Position numbers and translations under genes: made by a program. DNA of 64,000 bases, from assembly GCF_900105735.1 (NCBI RefSeq), contig NZ_LT629793.1:6696001-6760000 (forward strand). Reading direction: 5' to 3'. The notes under the pieces are model-generated. The model had not been told where the DNA came from. It was given only the letters and a program-made list of their open reading frames with translations, and did no database searches. The DNA is from Pseudomonas yamanorum. Its GTDB lineage: Bacteria; Pseudomonadota; Gammaproteobacteria; Pseudomonadales; Pseudomonadaceae. Of this stretch, positions 53,159 to 62,782 are shown one piece after another. The stretch's first letter is position 1. Every line of letters starts with the position of its first letter.

Positions 53159-53942
53159 ATGAAAGCGCTGAAGATCGCGACCTTCAACATCAATGGCATC
53201 CGCGCCCGCCTGCCCAATCTGCTGGAATGGCTGGCGCGGGAACAGCCGGACATTGTCTGCCTGCAAGAACTCAAGGCGCCCGACAGCCTGTTTCCCTTCA
53301 ACGACTTTGACGCCGCCGGCTTCGGTGCGTTGTGCCTGGGCCAGGCCTCATGGAACGGCGTGGCGATTCTGGCCCGCGACGCGCAACCGCTGGAAAGCCG
53401 CCGGGGTTTGCCCGGTGATGACGCCGACCATCAAAGCCGCTACCTCGAAGCCGCCGTGCACGGCATTCTGGTGGGCTGCCTGTACTTGCCCAACGACAAC
53501 CCCCAGCCGGGGCCGAAATTCGACTACAAACTGGCGTGGTTTGAACGGCTGATCGACTACGCCAGGCACCTGCAATCCAGTGAACACCCGGTGTTGCTGG
53601 CCGGGGATTTCAATGTGGTGCCCACCGACCTCGATATCTACAACCCGCGCTCCTGGCTGAAGGACGCCGCAAAGTCGTGAGTGTTATCAGCGCCTGCTGG
53701 AGCAGGGCTGGACGGACGCCTTGCGCCATCTGTATCCCGACGAGCAGGTCTATACCTTCTGGGATTATTTCCGCCAGCACTGGCAGAAAAACGCCGGCCT
53801 GCGAATTGATCACTTGCTGCTCAATCCGGCGCTCAAGCCTTATCTGAACGGCGCCGGAGTGGATGCGTGGGTGCGCAACGAGCCCCATGCCAGCGACCAT
53901 GCGCCGACCTGGATCCAGCTCGGCACCCGCAAGGCCCGTTAG
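53159..53942 (+). pseudogene. xthA: Exodeoxyribonuclease III family gene, frameshifted
   Basis: Residues 1-165 read as a normal AP endonuclease/exonuclease III (FNINGIRARL, QELKAPD, DFNVVPTDLDIYNP) but the frame ends at a TGA near 53678. The rest of the protein (SRECYQRLLEQGW..., TFWDYFRQHW, IDHLLLNP, SDHAPTW) continues in another frame to 53942. At the junction (about 53662-53672), homologues have extra residues (DALLQPESRECY), so a short deletion of about 11 nt, possibly between GCC/CCG microhomologies, explains the break. The shared 3' half contains the catalytic Asp/His, so the truncated product should be inactive. A sequencing error cannot be excluded. Confidence 0.85.
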
Positions 53943-55456
53943 AGCCCGCGGATCAGCTCAAGCACCTCGGCTTTTTTCAGCGGGTGCTTCATGCGTTGCG
54001 AGAGCAGCGCCATGGCCCGCTGATGTTCGCAGGCAACCACTGCTTCCACTTCATCGCCACGGCAGAGCAGGGCGATGAAGTGGTGGTGCTGCAGGTCACC
54101 TTCCACGTGGAGTTGATTCCAGTGACGGGGATGGCCCAGCAGTTCGAACGTCTTGCCGAAGTGATAGGTCCAGAAGAACGGCACGTCGGCATACGCCTGC
54201 TGCGCTCCCAGCATGTTGCGCGCCGCCAGCACCCCGAGTTGCTGCGCCACGCGCCAGTGTTCGATGCGCACGGGCTGATCGTTCCATGGGAAGGTCACCA
54301 TATCGCCCGCTGCCCATAGCCCGGGTGCGACCCGCAAATCCGCTTCGGCCTTCAGTGACTGGTCCTCGGCCTTTTCCAACCCCTGAACAAAACCGGTGGC
54401 AGGTGTCACGCCGACGCCCATCAGTACCAGGTCTGCGGCCAGTCTATGGCCGTTTTTCAGCACGACCGTCGTCACATCCCCGTGTCCTTCGAGGCGCGCG
54501 GGCTCACTGGCGCTGTGGAATATCACGCCATTGGCCTCATGCAATTGGCGCAGTGACGCACCGATGCGCTTGCCCAGTTGGGCTGCCAGCGGAATCTCGT
54601 GACGGCCCACCACCTGGACCGTCAAGCCGCGCTTGCGTAGCGCTGAAGCAGCCTCCAGGCCGATAAAACTGTCGCCGATGATCACCGCGCATTTACCGGG
54701 TTGCGCTGCCTTGACGATGCGCGCCGCGTCATCCCGTGAGCGCAGCACAAACACGTTGTTCAGTACGGTGCCGGGAATATCCAGCGGTTTGGCCTCGCCG
54801 CCGGTGGCCAGCAGCGCCGCGTCGTAGTCGAAGCGGCGACCGTCTACGAGTTGGAGGCATTTGGCGTGAGGGTCAAGGTTTTGGACTTCGCCGTGGATCT
54901 GGATGTCGCGGTAGCTGGCTTCATCCAGCAACGGTGGGGTTTCGTCGGGCGGCATCTCGCCTGCGATGACGAATTTGCTCAAGGCAGTGCGGTCGTAGGC
55001 AGGATTTTGCTCCTGGTCGATCCACAGCAGGCGGCCGCTGAAGCCTTCGCGGCGCAGGGTAGCGACGGCTGCCGAACCCGCTGCGCCGGCGCCAATCACG
55101 ATAAAGCAGCGGGAGTCTTTGGCCTGTGGGGCCGATGAAGAGGGCAGCGCTTCGTCTCCCACGCTGACCACACCATCGTGAATCTCCACCGGATATTGCG
55201 TGAGCTGCACCAATGCGGGCGGCTCGCAGACCTGGCCGTCATCCACCCGGAAAGCCGCCTTGTGCCACGGGCAAATGATCCTCCCGTCACAGATTGCGCC
55301 TTGCTCCAAAGGCGCCCCGGCGTGGGGGCACTCCGCCTGATAGGCCCGCACCTGGCTACCCGAACGCACCAGCAGGAGCTTGTGGGCGGCGGTTTCGACG
55401 CGAACGCCGCGGTCTTCGGGCAAGTTGATCAAGCGGGCAACAATGCGCATGTTCAT
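53939..55456 (-). CDS. Rieske/FAD-dependent pyridine nucleotide-disulfide oxidoreductase (AIF-type)
   Basis: A 505-residue fusion. N-terminal Rieske [2Fe-2S] domain (Cys43-x-His45 in ECPHAGAP, Cys62...His65 in CPWHKAAF). From about 115 a FAD/NAD reductase: IVIGAGAAGSAAV, ALLATGGEAKPLDIPG, NAD-site CAVIIGDSFIGLEAASAL, LWAAGDMVTFP. A C-terminal domain (FWTYHFGKTFELLGHP) is typical of ferredoxin-reductase/AIFM3-like proteins. It should pass electrons from NAD(P)H to an oxygenase or redox partner. Convergent with the xth pseudogene (4 bp overlap). Confidence 0.9.
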   Translation of the reverse strand: MNMRIVARLINLPEDRGVRVETAAHKLLLVRSGSQVRAYQAECPHAGAPLEQGAICDGRIICPWHKAAFRVDDGQVCEPPALVQLTQYPVEIHDGVVSVGDEALPSSSAPQAKDSRCFIVIGAGAAGSAAVATLRREGFSGRLLWIDQEQNPAYDRTALSKFVIAGEMPPDETPPLLDEASYRDIQIHGEVQNLDPHAKCLQLVDGRRFDYDAALLATGGEAKPLDIPGTVLNNVFVLRSRDDAARIVKAAQPGKCAVIIGDSFIGLEAASALRKRGLTVQVVGRHEIPLAAQLGKRIGASLRQLHEANGVIFHSASEPARLEGHGDVTTVVLKNGHRLAADLVLMGVGVTPATGFVQGLEKAEDQSLKAEADLRVAPGLWAAGDMVTFPWNDQPVRIEHWRVAQQLGVLAARNMLGAQQAYADVPFFWTYHFGKTFELLGHPRHWNQLHVEGDLQHHHFIALLCRGDEVEAVVACEHQRAMALLSQRMKHPLKKAEVLELIRGL

Positions 55457-55525
55457 AGGCCAATCTCCTTTTAAGGATTGACCTGTGCCCTGCGTGGAGA
55501 ACTGCGTTGACCCGATAACCGGTCT

Positions 55526-56668
55526 TCAGCCTTGCGCGCTGTGGCTGCGAAAATGCGCCAGGGAGAGGGCGATATCATCATGGGAGAGTTGGGTGGCGGC
55601 CGCTTCGGCGCTGTCACGGGCGATCGGCTCTATGCGGTCGAACATCTGCGTTTCATAGGCCCTTACCGCCTCGGAGCATGTGCTGTTTTCGATCAGGTGC
55701 CGGGCCAGCTCCGCAGCATCGAGCATCGCCGCATTGACGCCTTCGCCACCAAACGGTGACATCAGATGTGCGGCATCGCCAATCAGGGTCAGGCCTGGGC
55801 GGTGTGCCCAGTGATGGCCGACGGGCAGCGCGTAAATGGCCCGGGACAGAAAGCGCTCGTTTGAGGCGTGCAGCAGCGCGAGGATGTCCGGGTGCCAGCC
55901 TTCGAACTGCGCCAGCAGCGATTGCCGGGTCGTCTGTGGCGAAGACCAGTCCAGTTGCTGCGCCGCCCAGTCAGTGGGGACGCGAAAGATTCCATAGCCG
56001 CGCAGATGCGCGTTGGCGTTGCGTTGCACGACCAGCAACCTGGCGTCGCCCGAAACGTCCAGTTTGCCCTGGCCGACGAGCGTGGCCAGGGCCGGGTGGC
56101 GGCGGTCGACGTCATCAACCCCGAATTCGATAAACGTCAGCCCGCTGTATTGAGGCTGATAGCGCGACAACAAGGGGCGCACTTTCGACCAGGCCCCGTC
56201 GGCGCCGACGACCAGGTCGAACGGGCCGTGGACGGTGTCGCCCTGATGCAGGGTCCAGCATGTGTCGCCTGCCTGGCGGATCTCGCTGACGTTGACGTCC
56301 CATTTCACGCAATCAGCAGGCAACGAATCCAGGAGGATTTGCCGCAAGGCGGTGCGGTCGACTTCCGGGCGGTCGCCGGCGGCCGGACTGGGGTCTTCAA
56401 ACAGCAGTCGCGCGTGTTTATCCATCAGGCGCGAGCCTTGGTCTTCATAACGGGCGATGGTGTGGAAGGCATCTTCAAGGCCGGCTTTTTTGAGCGCCAG
56501 CTGGCCGGATTCAACGTGTAAATCCAGGGTGCCGCCCTGAGGTCGTTCCAGTGGCCCGCGCTCGCGCTCGAACACGCTGGCGGTAAAGCCATTGATCGTA
56601 AGAATCCGTGCCAGGGTCAGCCCGGCAGGGCCGCCTCCGACGATGGCAATGCGTAATGAGCTATTCAT
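55526..56668 (-). CDS. TetX-like FAD-dependent monooxygenase
   Basis: A 380-residue group A flavin monooxygenase. FAD motif GGGPAGLTLARIL at the N terminus, DLVVGADGAWSKVR (about 150-163) and the GDAAHLMSPFGGEGVNAAMLDA block. The stretches GGTLDLHVESGQLALKKAGL, the R..LR.ILLDSLP segment and YETQMFD resemble tetracycline-inactivating TetX enzymes from memory, so it may be a tetracycline-destructase-like or aromatic hydroxylase homologue. The natural substrate is unknown; resistance is not implied. It follows the NR-kinase-like gene by 18 nt. Confidence 0.85.
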   Translation of the reverse strand: MNSSLRIAIVGGGPAGLTLARILTINGFTASVFERERGPLERPQGGTLDLHVESGQLALKKAGLEDAFHTIARYEDQGSRLMDKHARLLFEDPSPAAGDRPEVDRTALRQILLDSLPADCVKWDVNVSEIRQAGDTCWTLHQGDTVHGPFDLVVGADGAWSKVRPLLSRYQPQYSGLTFIEFGVDDVDRRHPALATLVGQGKLDVSGDARLLVVQRNANAHLRGYGIFRVPTDWAAQQLDWSSPQTTRQSLLAQFEGWHPDILALLHASNERFLSRAIYALPVGHHWAHRPGLTLIGDAAHLMSPFGGEGVNAAMLDAAELARHLIENSTCSEAVRAYETQMFDRIEPIARDSAEAAATQLSHDDIALSLAHFRSHSAQG

Positions 56669-56686
56669 GAAAACTGTCCTCGTCGG

Positions 56687-57208
56687 TCAATCCAACAGTT
56701 GTTCCACCGCTGAAAACGCCTGGTCCTGGCGCGCTTGCCAATCCCCACGGATGATCCGTAACGGCTGATGATGTTGCTCCAGCCAGTCAAGGCTGGCCTG
56801 GAAAAACGCCAGGCGGTCGGCAAACTCCGGCTGGCAGCGTTGACCATCGGCGGTCCACTCCACGTCTTCCGGCGACAGCAGCAGGTGCAAGTCGTAGTGG
56901 CGGGCGAGCAGTTCGCTGTCGAGCCAGGCCGGGCAGTCGCCAAACAGGGTCTGGCTCCACAGCTTGTTGGTCAGCAGGTTGGTGTCCAGGATCAGCAACG
57001 CTGGCTGCCGGGCGCGCGCGGCGTCTTCCCAGGCCAGTTGGCCACGGGCGATGTCGGGGATATCGGCCAGGGTGGTATCGCGCTGGTGGTGGTCGATGAA
57101 ATGGCGCACGTATTCGCCCACCATCACCCCGCCAAAATGCGCCTGCAACTGCGCGGCCAGCCAGCTTTTACCGCTGGATTCCGGGCCGGCCAATACCACG
57201 ACTTTCAT
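56687..57208 (-). CDS. NadR-like ATPase/ribosylnicotinamide kinase
   Basis: A 173-residue P-loop protein: GPESSGKSWLAAQL (Walker A, about 8-21), GEYVRHFI and LLILDTNLLTNKLW. This is the C-terminal kinase domain of NadR alone, without the NMN adenylyltransferase and HTH domains, predicted to phosphorylate nicotinamide riboside to NMN. Its ATG overlaps the pnuC stop (ATGA coupling), which strongly supports an NR uptake-and-trap pair. Confidence 0.83.
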   Translation of the reverse strand: MKVVVLAGPESSGKSWLAAQLQAHFGGVMVGEYVRHFIDHHQRDTTLADIPDIARGQLAWEDAARARQPALLILDTNLLTNKLWSQTLFGDCPAWLDSELLARHYDLHLLLSPEDVEWTADGQRCQPEFADRLAFFQASLDWLEQHHQPLRIIRGDWQARQDQAFSAVEQLLD

Positions 57209-57768
57209 GCATGCAACGCCGGGTCGGCGCGCCATTCGCGCCAGCCCTGCACCGCGATCACGGTGAACAAGGCATAGAGTGCGGCGGTGAGGTACAGGCC
57301 TTTATAGAGGAACAGCCCGACAAAGATCACATCCAGGGCAACCCACAATGGCCAGCACTGCACGCGCTTCTGCGCCATCCACATCTGCGCCACCAGGCTG
57401 AAGCCAGTCAGGGCCGCGTCCAGCCAGGGTTGGGCGGCGTCGGTCCAGTGGGCCATGGCGGCGCCCAGCAACAGGCTGCCCAGAGCGCCCACGGCCAGGC
57501 CTTGGAGGATCGGTTGCAGGCCCAGGCTGGTGACTTGCCGCCCTTGCTTGACCTCGCCGGCGCGGGTCCACTGCCACCAGCCGTAGAGTTGCAGGGCGGC
57601 GTAGATAACTTGCAGGAGCATGTCGGAATAGAGCTTCACATCGAAGAAGATCCAGGTGTACAGCAGCACCATCACCAGGCCGATGGGCCAGCACCACGGG
57701 TTCTGTTTAACCGTCAACCAGACAGCGATCACCCCCAGGGCGGCGGCAAACAGTTCAAGCCCGGACAT
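57205..57768 (-). CDS. pnuC: Nicotinamide riboside transporter
   Basis: A 187-residue membrane protein with about seven helices and the PnuC signature: WCWPIGLVMVLLYTWIFFDVKLYSDMLLQVIYAALQLYGWWQW. This WxxWPIG...YGWWxW pattern lines the NR channel. Facilitated diffusion becomes net import when NR is phosphorylated by the coupled kinase. Start 57768 yields MSGLELFAA. It precedes the kinase by overlap and probably the TetX-like gene. Confidence 0.93.
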   Translation of the reverse strand: MSGLELFAAALGVIAVWLTVKQNPWCWPIGLVMVLLYTWIFFDVKLYSDMLLQVIYAALQLYGWWQWTRAGEVKQGRQVTSLGLQPILQGLAVGALGSLLLGAAMAHWTDAAQPWLDAALTGFSLVAQMWMAQKRVQCWPLWVALDVIFVGLFLYKGLYLTAALYALFTVIAVQGWREWRADPALHA

Positions 57769-57831
57769 GGCGGTTCCTTGGGGGAGTCGAAGAGGGCGGT
57801 GATTGTAACCAGAGTGGTGGGCGCGGGGGTA

Positions 57832-57862
57832 GATCGTTCCCACGCGGAGCGTGGGAACGATC
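57832..57862. repeat. Perfect hairpin GATCGTTCCCACGC / GCGTGGGAACGATC
   Basis: 14-bp perfect stem with a GGA loop between the pnuC start and the chemoreceptor stop (leftward). Another known small intergenic palindrome type of pseudomonads; no T-tract follows. Confidence 0.88.
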
Positions 57863-57869
57863 ATCGGCG

Positions 57870-59504
57870 TCAGACCTTGAATTGGCGCAGAAGGCTGTCG
57901 AGTTGTTCGCTCAGGCCCTTCAAGTGCGCACTGGCCACGCTGGACTGCTGCGCCGCCAATGCCGTGCTGTGGGACAAACCAGCCGCCTGCGTCACATTCT
58001 GGTTGATGTCTTCCACCACATGCGCCTGCTGCAACGTGGCGCTGGCAATCGAAGCGTTCAAGCCATTGAGATTACGCAGCGCCTGGCCGATGGCAGTCAG
58101 GCTCGCTCCCGCCTGGCCCGCTTGCTCAATGGTCAGTTGCGAGGCCTGGTGGCTGTCGCTGATGACCTTGACCGCTGCCTCCGAATGACCTTGCAGGCGC
58201 TCGATCATGGCCTGGATCTCAGCGGTGGATTTTTGTGTACGCTGGGCCAGCAGCCGCACTTCATCGGCCACCACCGCAAACCCACGGCCTTGTTCCCCGG
58301 CACGGGCTGCTTCGATGGCGGCGTTGAGGGCCAGCAGGTTGGTCTGGTCGGCAATGGAGCGGATCACTTCGAGTACCCCGCCAATCTCTGTGCTTTCAGT
58401 CGACAGCGTGCGGATCACGTCCACGGCCTGGCTGATGGTGCTGGAGAGCTGGTCGATGCGTTGCAGGCTGCCGTCGATATTGAGCTGGCCCTGTTCGGCT
58501 TGCACCTGTGCATCGCGCATTTCGCTGGCCGCGTGCTCGGCGTTCTTGGCCACGTCCTGTACGCCATAGGTGACTTCGTTGATCGCGGTTGCGACCAATT
58601 CCATCTGCTGCGATTGCTGCTGGCTGCGGTCATGGGCGTCGCTGGCGTTGCTGCCCAGTTCGGTGGATGACTGGCCCAACGCATTGGCGCAGGTCTGCAA
58701 CTGGCCGACCACCTGCCGCAACTTGGCGGTAAAGCTGTTGAAGTGCCGGGACAGTTGAGTGACCTCGTCCTGGCCGTGGGTGTCGAGGGTGCGGGTCAGG
58801 TCGCTTTCGCCACTGGCGATATTGGCCATCGCGTTCACCGCTTGCTGCAACGGGCGCACGATACTGCGGGCAATCAGCACCACCAGCAGGGCCATGATTA
58901 CGGCGATCACCAGGCCCACCATCGAGGCCTTCCACACCTGGCCGCGGAATTCCGCTTGCACGTCATCGACATACACGCCGGACCCGATGATCCAGCCCCA
59001 GGGTTCGAACAGCTGGATATAGGAGGTCTTGGCCACCGGTGCATCGGCGCCGGGCTTGGGCCAGCGGTAATTCACCATCCCGGCGCCCTTGGCCTTGGCC
59101 AGGATCACGAACTCATTGAACACCGCAAAGCCATCCGGGTCACGGATGGCCGACAGGTTCTGGCCGTCGAGCTTGGGGTTGGCCGCGTGCATGATCATCA
59201 CGGGCGTGAGGTCGTTGATCCAGAAGTAGTCGTCCTTGCCGTAGCGCAGGCCACGTACCGCGCTCAAGGCTTGCTTCTGCGCCGCTTCACGGGTCAGGAC
59301 GCCGCTGGTTTCGAGGCTGTGATAATAAGTCAGGATCCCGCTGGCGGTTTGCACCACACGCTGGGTCTGCTCGCTCTTGGCCTGGTACAGGTCGCCATGA
59401 ATCTGCTTGAGCATAAGCAGGCCGAGGGTTAGCAGCATCAGCACGGCGACGATCAGGATCAGCCAGAGGCGCCGGCTGATAGACATATTGCGCAAACTGT
59501 TCAT
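57870..59504 (-). CDS. Methyl-accepting chemotaxis protein with single Cache domain
   Basis: A 544-residue chemoreceptor: TM1 (about 10-30), a periplasmic sCache_2 domain (about 33-190; [24 protein letters not shown]), TM2 (about 193-212), HAMP, and a cytoplasmic signalling coiled coil with the hairpin tip [31 protein letters not shown]. sCache_2 receptors of Pseudomonas commonly bind short carboxylates such as propionate, lactate or pyruvate. No C-terminal CheR/CheB pentapeptide (ends RQFKV). Start 59504 chosen to give a short basic tail before TM1. Confidence 0.92.
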   Translation of the reverse strand: MNSLRNMSISRRLWLILIVAVLMLLTLGLLMLKQIHGDLYQAKSEQTQRVVQTASGILTYYHSLETSGVLTREAAQKQALSAVRGLRYGKDDYFWINDLTPVMIMHAANPKLDGQNLSAIRDPDGFAVFNEFVILAKAKGAGMVNYRWPKPGADAPVAKTSYIQLFEPWGWIIGSGVYVDDVQAEFRGQVWKASMVGLVIAVIMALLVVLIARSIVRPLQQAVNAMANIASGESDLTRTLDTHGQDEVTQLSRHFNSFTAKLRQVVGQLQTCANALGQSSTELGSNASDAHDRSQQQSQQMELVATAINEVTYGVQDVAKNAEHAASEMRDAQVQAEQGQLNIDGSLQRIDQLSSTISQAVDVIRTLSTESTEIGGVLEVIRSIADQTNLLALNAAIEAARAGEQGRGFAVVADEVRLLAQRTQKSTAEIQAMIERLQGHSEAAVKVISDSHQASQLTIEQAGQAGASLTAIGQALRNLNGLNASIASATLQQAHVVEDINQNVTQAAGLSHSTALAAQQSSVASAHLKGLSEQLDSLLRQFKV

Positions 59505-59733
59505 GGTCCTGTCACTCCGTGTTCTTATAATTTTGGGTGCTGCATCGACTTTTCCGGCTTGTCTGATAGGCTTTCGGCCCAGAATCAAAAAACCTGAGTC
59601 CTGCCTGATTTTTCACGGAATTTTCGCAGTTCGGCCTTGATTATTTGCGCTGTGCTTGCAGCGCACTCTTCGTTAGTGAACGTCTAAAAAATATCAACGA
59701 GGCATGCCGTGGGCATGACCTTTGGGGGAATCG

Positions 59734-60564
59734 ATGGATCTTTGGACCGCCGTACAGGCACTGATACTCGGCGTTGTAGAGGGATTGACGGAGTTTTTGC
59801 CGATCTCCAGTACCGGGCACCAGATTATCGTGGCCGACTTGATCAACTTTGGTGGCGAACGCTTTGAAGCGTTCAATATCATCATCCAGCTGGGCGCGAT
59901 CCTGGCGGTGGTGTGGGAGTTTCGACGCAAGATCCTCGACGTGGTGGTCGGCTTGCCGACCCAGCGCAATGCCCAACGCTTCACCGTCAACCTGATCATC
60001 GCCGTGTTGCCGGCGGTGGTGTTGGGGGTGATTTTCGCCGACCTGATCAAACACTACCTGTTCAACCCGATCACCGTGGCGGCGGCGTTGGTGGTGGGCG
60101 GCGTCATCATGTTGTGGGCCGAGCGTCGCCAGCATGAAGTGCACGCCGAAACCGTCGACGACATCACCTGGAAGGACGCGATCAAAGTTGGCTTCGCCCA
60201 GTGCCTGGCGATGATCCCGGGTACCTCGCGCTCGGGCGCCACCATCATTGGCGGCCTGTTGTTCGGCCTCTCGCGCAAGACCGCCACCGAGTTCTCGTTC
60301 TTCCTGGCGATGCCGACCATGGTCGGTGCGGCGGTGTATTCGGGCTACAAGTACCGTCACCTGTTCCAGCCGGATGACCTGCCGGTGTTCGCCATCGGCT
60401 TTGTCACCTCGTTCATCTTCGCGATGATCGCGGTCAAGGCGCTGCTCAAGTTCATCGCTAGCCACAGCTACGCGGCGTTTGCCTGGTACCGGATCGCCTT
60501 CGGCCTGGTGATCCTGGCCACCTGGCAGTTCGGCTGGATCGACTGGTCGGCCGTCAAGCCATGA
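59734..60564 (+). CDS. uppP: Undecaprenyl-diphosphate phosphatase
   Basis: A 276-residue polytopic membrane phosphatase recycling undecaprenyl pyrophosphate for peptidoglycan and O-antigen synthesis. Both active-site motifs are present: [14 protein letters not shown] (about 17-30) and [13 protein letters not shown] (about 165-177). ATG 59734 follows a GGGGGA site; an upstream TTG would fuse with it. The stop overlaps the DUF1294 gene by 4 bp. Confidence 0.96.
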   Translation: MDLWTAVQALILGVVEGLTEFLPISSTGHQIIVADLINFGGERFEAFNIIIQLGAILAVVWEFRRKILDVVVGLPTQRNAQRFTVNLIIAVLPAVVLGVIFADLIKHYLFNPITVAAALVVGGVIMLWAERRQHEVHAETVDDITWKDAIKVGFAQCLAMIPGTSRSGATIIGGLLFGLSRKTATEFSFFLAMPTMVGAAVYSGYKYRHLFQPDDLPVFAIGFVTSFIFAMIAVKALLKFIASHSYAAFAWYRIAFGLVILATWQFGWIDWSAVKP

Positions 60565-60944
60565 TCATCCAGCATCCGCGCTTCAAGGCGTTGGTGTTTG
60601 CACTGCTGTGCGCCGCGCCGCTGTTTGGTTCGGCGCTGCTGTGGTACCGCGGGGTCTCGCTGATCCCGCTGGTGGCCTATGGCGTGGTCAGCGTGGTGGC
60701 GTTCCTGCTGTACTGGAGCGACAAGCGTAAGGCTCGCGAAGACAGCTGGCGCACCCCGGAAAACGTCCTGCACGCCGTGGAGCTGGCAGGCGGTTGGCCG
60801 GGGGCGTTGATTGCCCAGCAGGTGTTCCGCCACAAGACGCGCAAGGTGTCTTACCAGGTGGTGTTCTGGCTGATCGTGTTGCTGCACCAGGTGTTCTGGA
60901 TTGATCAGCTGTTCCTGGGTGGCACACTGTTATCGATTTTCTAA
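60561..60944 (+). CDS. DUF1294 family membrane protein
   Basis: A 127-residue protein with about four hydrophobic helices and the DUF1294 hallmarks: [21 protein letters not shown] and [22 protein letters not shown]. Function unknown. The ATG overlaps the uppP stop (ATGA), so it is translated from the same message, suggesting a link to envelope-lipid recycling. Confidence 0.9.
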   Translation: MIIQHPRFKALVFALLCAAPLFGSALLWYRGVSLIPLVAYGVVSVVAFLLYWSDKRKAREDSWRTPENVLHAVELAGGWPGALIAQQVFRHKTRKVSYQVVFWLIVLLHQVFWIDQLFLGGTLLSIF

Positions 60945-61363
60945 CGCCCTATTAGCCCGAAAAAATCTATCCTTGGGAAATTCCATACAGGTTCGCGGGA
61001 GCCGATCAAGATCAAATGTGCCCCCCGCAGCCTAGACTCCTCCGCTAGCAGCCGATTATTCGGCTGTTTCCAAACGTTCATTCAGTGACTGCGCATTCGA
61101 CCTCGATCCAGTGGGGCGGTCGGCAAAAGCGGTTACCTGCGCCTGGGTTTTGAGAAGCGCGGCAATCGCAGTGTGCTGGCGGACATTGAGCGGCGCGTGC
61201 CGTCGCTGGTGCAGAAGACGTTGTAACGGGACGAAGAGCTGCCCGGTTTGCCCTGCGTCACCATGATCTCCACGGCAGGTTGTGGGTGCCTGCGGGCATG
61301 TCACCCCACAGTCCTTTGGCGCTGAGCCAACCCCGCACGCTCACTGCCAAACAAGAAACCGTA
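60945..61363. other. Intergenic region holding the ureD relic
   Basis: 419 nt between DUF1294 and the nickel permease. Apart from the relic, there is a GCAGCCG.TTATTCGGCTG inverted repeat around 61049-61068 (AGCCGATTATTCGGCT). No complete ORF. Confidence 0.5.
61089..61283 (+). pseudogene. ureD: Urease accessory protein UreD, degenerate internal fragment
   Basis: Translating 61089-61283 gives RSSGAVGKSGYLRLGFEKR, then an NRSVLADIERRVPSLVQKTL segment, an in-frame TAA, and RDEELPGLPCVTMISTAGC. This matches the N-terminal block of Yersinia-type UreD (SGAVGKSGYLxLxFxKR, RSxLAxxERRVPSLVQKALYWDEExPxLPCVTMIST). The stop falls where homologues have YW, and similarity ends near 61283. No start codon or remaining urease genes are present, so this is a relic of an urease cluster. 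The adjacent intact nickel permease is its usual partner. Confidence 0.8.
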
Positions 61364-62266
61364 ATGAACGCTATCACTCCGTTATCCAGCACCTGCGAGC
61401 CTGCAACCACCAAGCGACACGCACTCTACTTGCTCACCGGCCTGCTTGCCGCCAACGGCCTCGCGTGGGCGTGGGCGTTGATCGAGTTCTGCCACAACCC
61501 GGTGCTGATGGGCACCGCGTTACTGGCTTACGGCTTCGGTCTGCGCCACGCGGTGGATGCCGACCATATCGCGGCTATCGACAACGTAATCCGCAAGCTG
61601 ATGCAACAAGGCAAACGGCCTATTGCGGTGGGCACCTGGTTCTCGTTGGGGCATTCCACCATCGTGGTGTTGGCATGCTTTGCGATTGCCGTCACCGCGA
61701 TGGCATTCAAGGACAACATGGCCTGGTTCCAGGATGTCGGCGGTCTGATGGCTCGCCTGTTTGGCCGAGTGTTCAACCTGGTCAACAAGAGCTGGCACAT
61801 GTACCCGGTAGGTTTTCTGTTCGGCCTGGGTTTTGACACCGCTACGGAAGTTGGATTGTTGGCCATCAGTGCCACCAGCGCCTCACACGGCATCAGCCTG
61901 TGGTCGATCATGGTGTTCCCGGTGCTGTTTGCGGTGGGCATGGCACTGATCGATTCGCTGGATAACTTCGTCATGGTCGGCGCCTACGGCTGGGCCTTCT
62001 CCAAGCCGGTGCGCAAGCTCTACTACAACATCACCATCACGGCGGCCTCGGTCGTCGTTGCGCTGTTTATCGGTGGTATTGAAGCCCTGGGCCTGATTTC
62101 CGAAAAGCTGGAATTGACCGGTGGTATCTGGACGCCAATCAACGCCATCAGCGATAACTTCGGCCAGATTGGCTACTGGATTATTGGGATCTTTGTGCTG
62201 TGCTGGTTGATCTCGGCCGTTAATTATTACGTGCGTGGCTACGATCAACTACGTGCCAATATCTGA
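61364..62266 (+). CDS. nixA: HoxN/NixA-type nickel/cobalt permease
   Basis: A 300-residue polytopic protein (about eight helices). The metal signature RHAVDADHIAAIDN (HX4DH type, helix 2), LGHSTIV and LGFDTATEV are diagnostic of the NiCoT family. It would supply nickel; a ureD relic directly upstream suggests it once served urease. Start 61364 gives a 20-residue hydrophilic leader and only a weak ribosome site (AAGAAA). Transcription may have relied on the lost upstream operon. Confidence 0.93.
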   Translation: MNAITPLSSTCEPATTKRHALYLLTGLLAANGLAWAWALIEFCHNPVLMGTALLAYGFGLRHAVDADHIAAIDNVIRKLMQQGKRPIAVGTWFSLGHSTIVVLACFAIAVTAMAFKDNMAWFQDVGGLMARLFGRVFNLVNKSWHMYPVGFLFGLGFDTATEVGLLAISATSASHGISLWSIMVFPVLFAVGMALIDSLDNFVMVGAYGWAFSKPVRKLYYNITITAASVVVALFIGGIEALGLISEKLELTGGIWTPINAISDNFGQIGYWIIGIFVLCWLISAVNYYVRGYDQLRANI

Positions 62267-62372
62267 TTTAAATGTCTATTTAGGGTTAAGCATTCTTTCA
62301 CCCAAGAACTGCCAGGCTTTCACCGAAAGTAAAGCCAGCAGGCATCCGAGCATCGCGGAGAACAAACCCAGT

Positions 62373-62645
62373 TTAATCCGAGCCCAAGGGCTGAAATGGC
62401 AAGGGGCTGTTGGGGGACCAGCCGCCTGAATGCACGGTTCGGGATAGAACATAAACCAGACGTGAGGCCAGAAAATGATTAAAACCAGCCCCCAGGGTTA
62501 GCAGTATCGATATTTTCCACAGGGCGGTGTTTTTTACCTTTTTGACGATACCGTTCAAAAATATGACTAAGGCGAATGACAGTGCTAACGGTGTGAGTAT
62601 TTCTTCGTGGAACACCTGAAGAAGCAAGTTCGAGTAAGCATCCAT
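62373..62645 (-). CDS. Small hypothetical membrane protein, possibly truncated by frameshift
   Basis: A 90-residue protein, two hydrophobic helices (about 13-33, 42-60), start at 62645 with a good GGAGAG site. I cannot assign a family. After residue ~84 the frame ends, but the +1 frame continues as ARIKLGLFSAMLGCLLALLSVKAWQFLGER to a TAG near 62280, a further convincing membrane helix with no start of its own. Thus the gene may be frameshifted around 62385-62395, or end naturally. It is divergent from the esterase gene. Confidence 0.5.
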   Translation of the reverse strand: MDAYSNLLLQVFHEEILTPLALSFALVIFLNGIVKKVKNTALWKISILLTLGAGFNHFLASRLVYVLSRTVHSGGWSPNSPLPFQPLGSD

Positions 62646-62782
62646 GTAATCTCTCCAAAGCCGGGTTACGGTAAATAGTTCTCTGGAATTCGATATTCAT
62701 GTGTCTGACCTATATCACGTTTCATTGTCAGGTCATATTTATCCGGTTGTGTTCATTAATCGCCAACTAACAGGAAGTTTCC

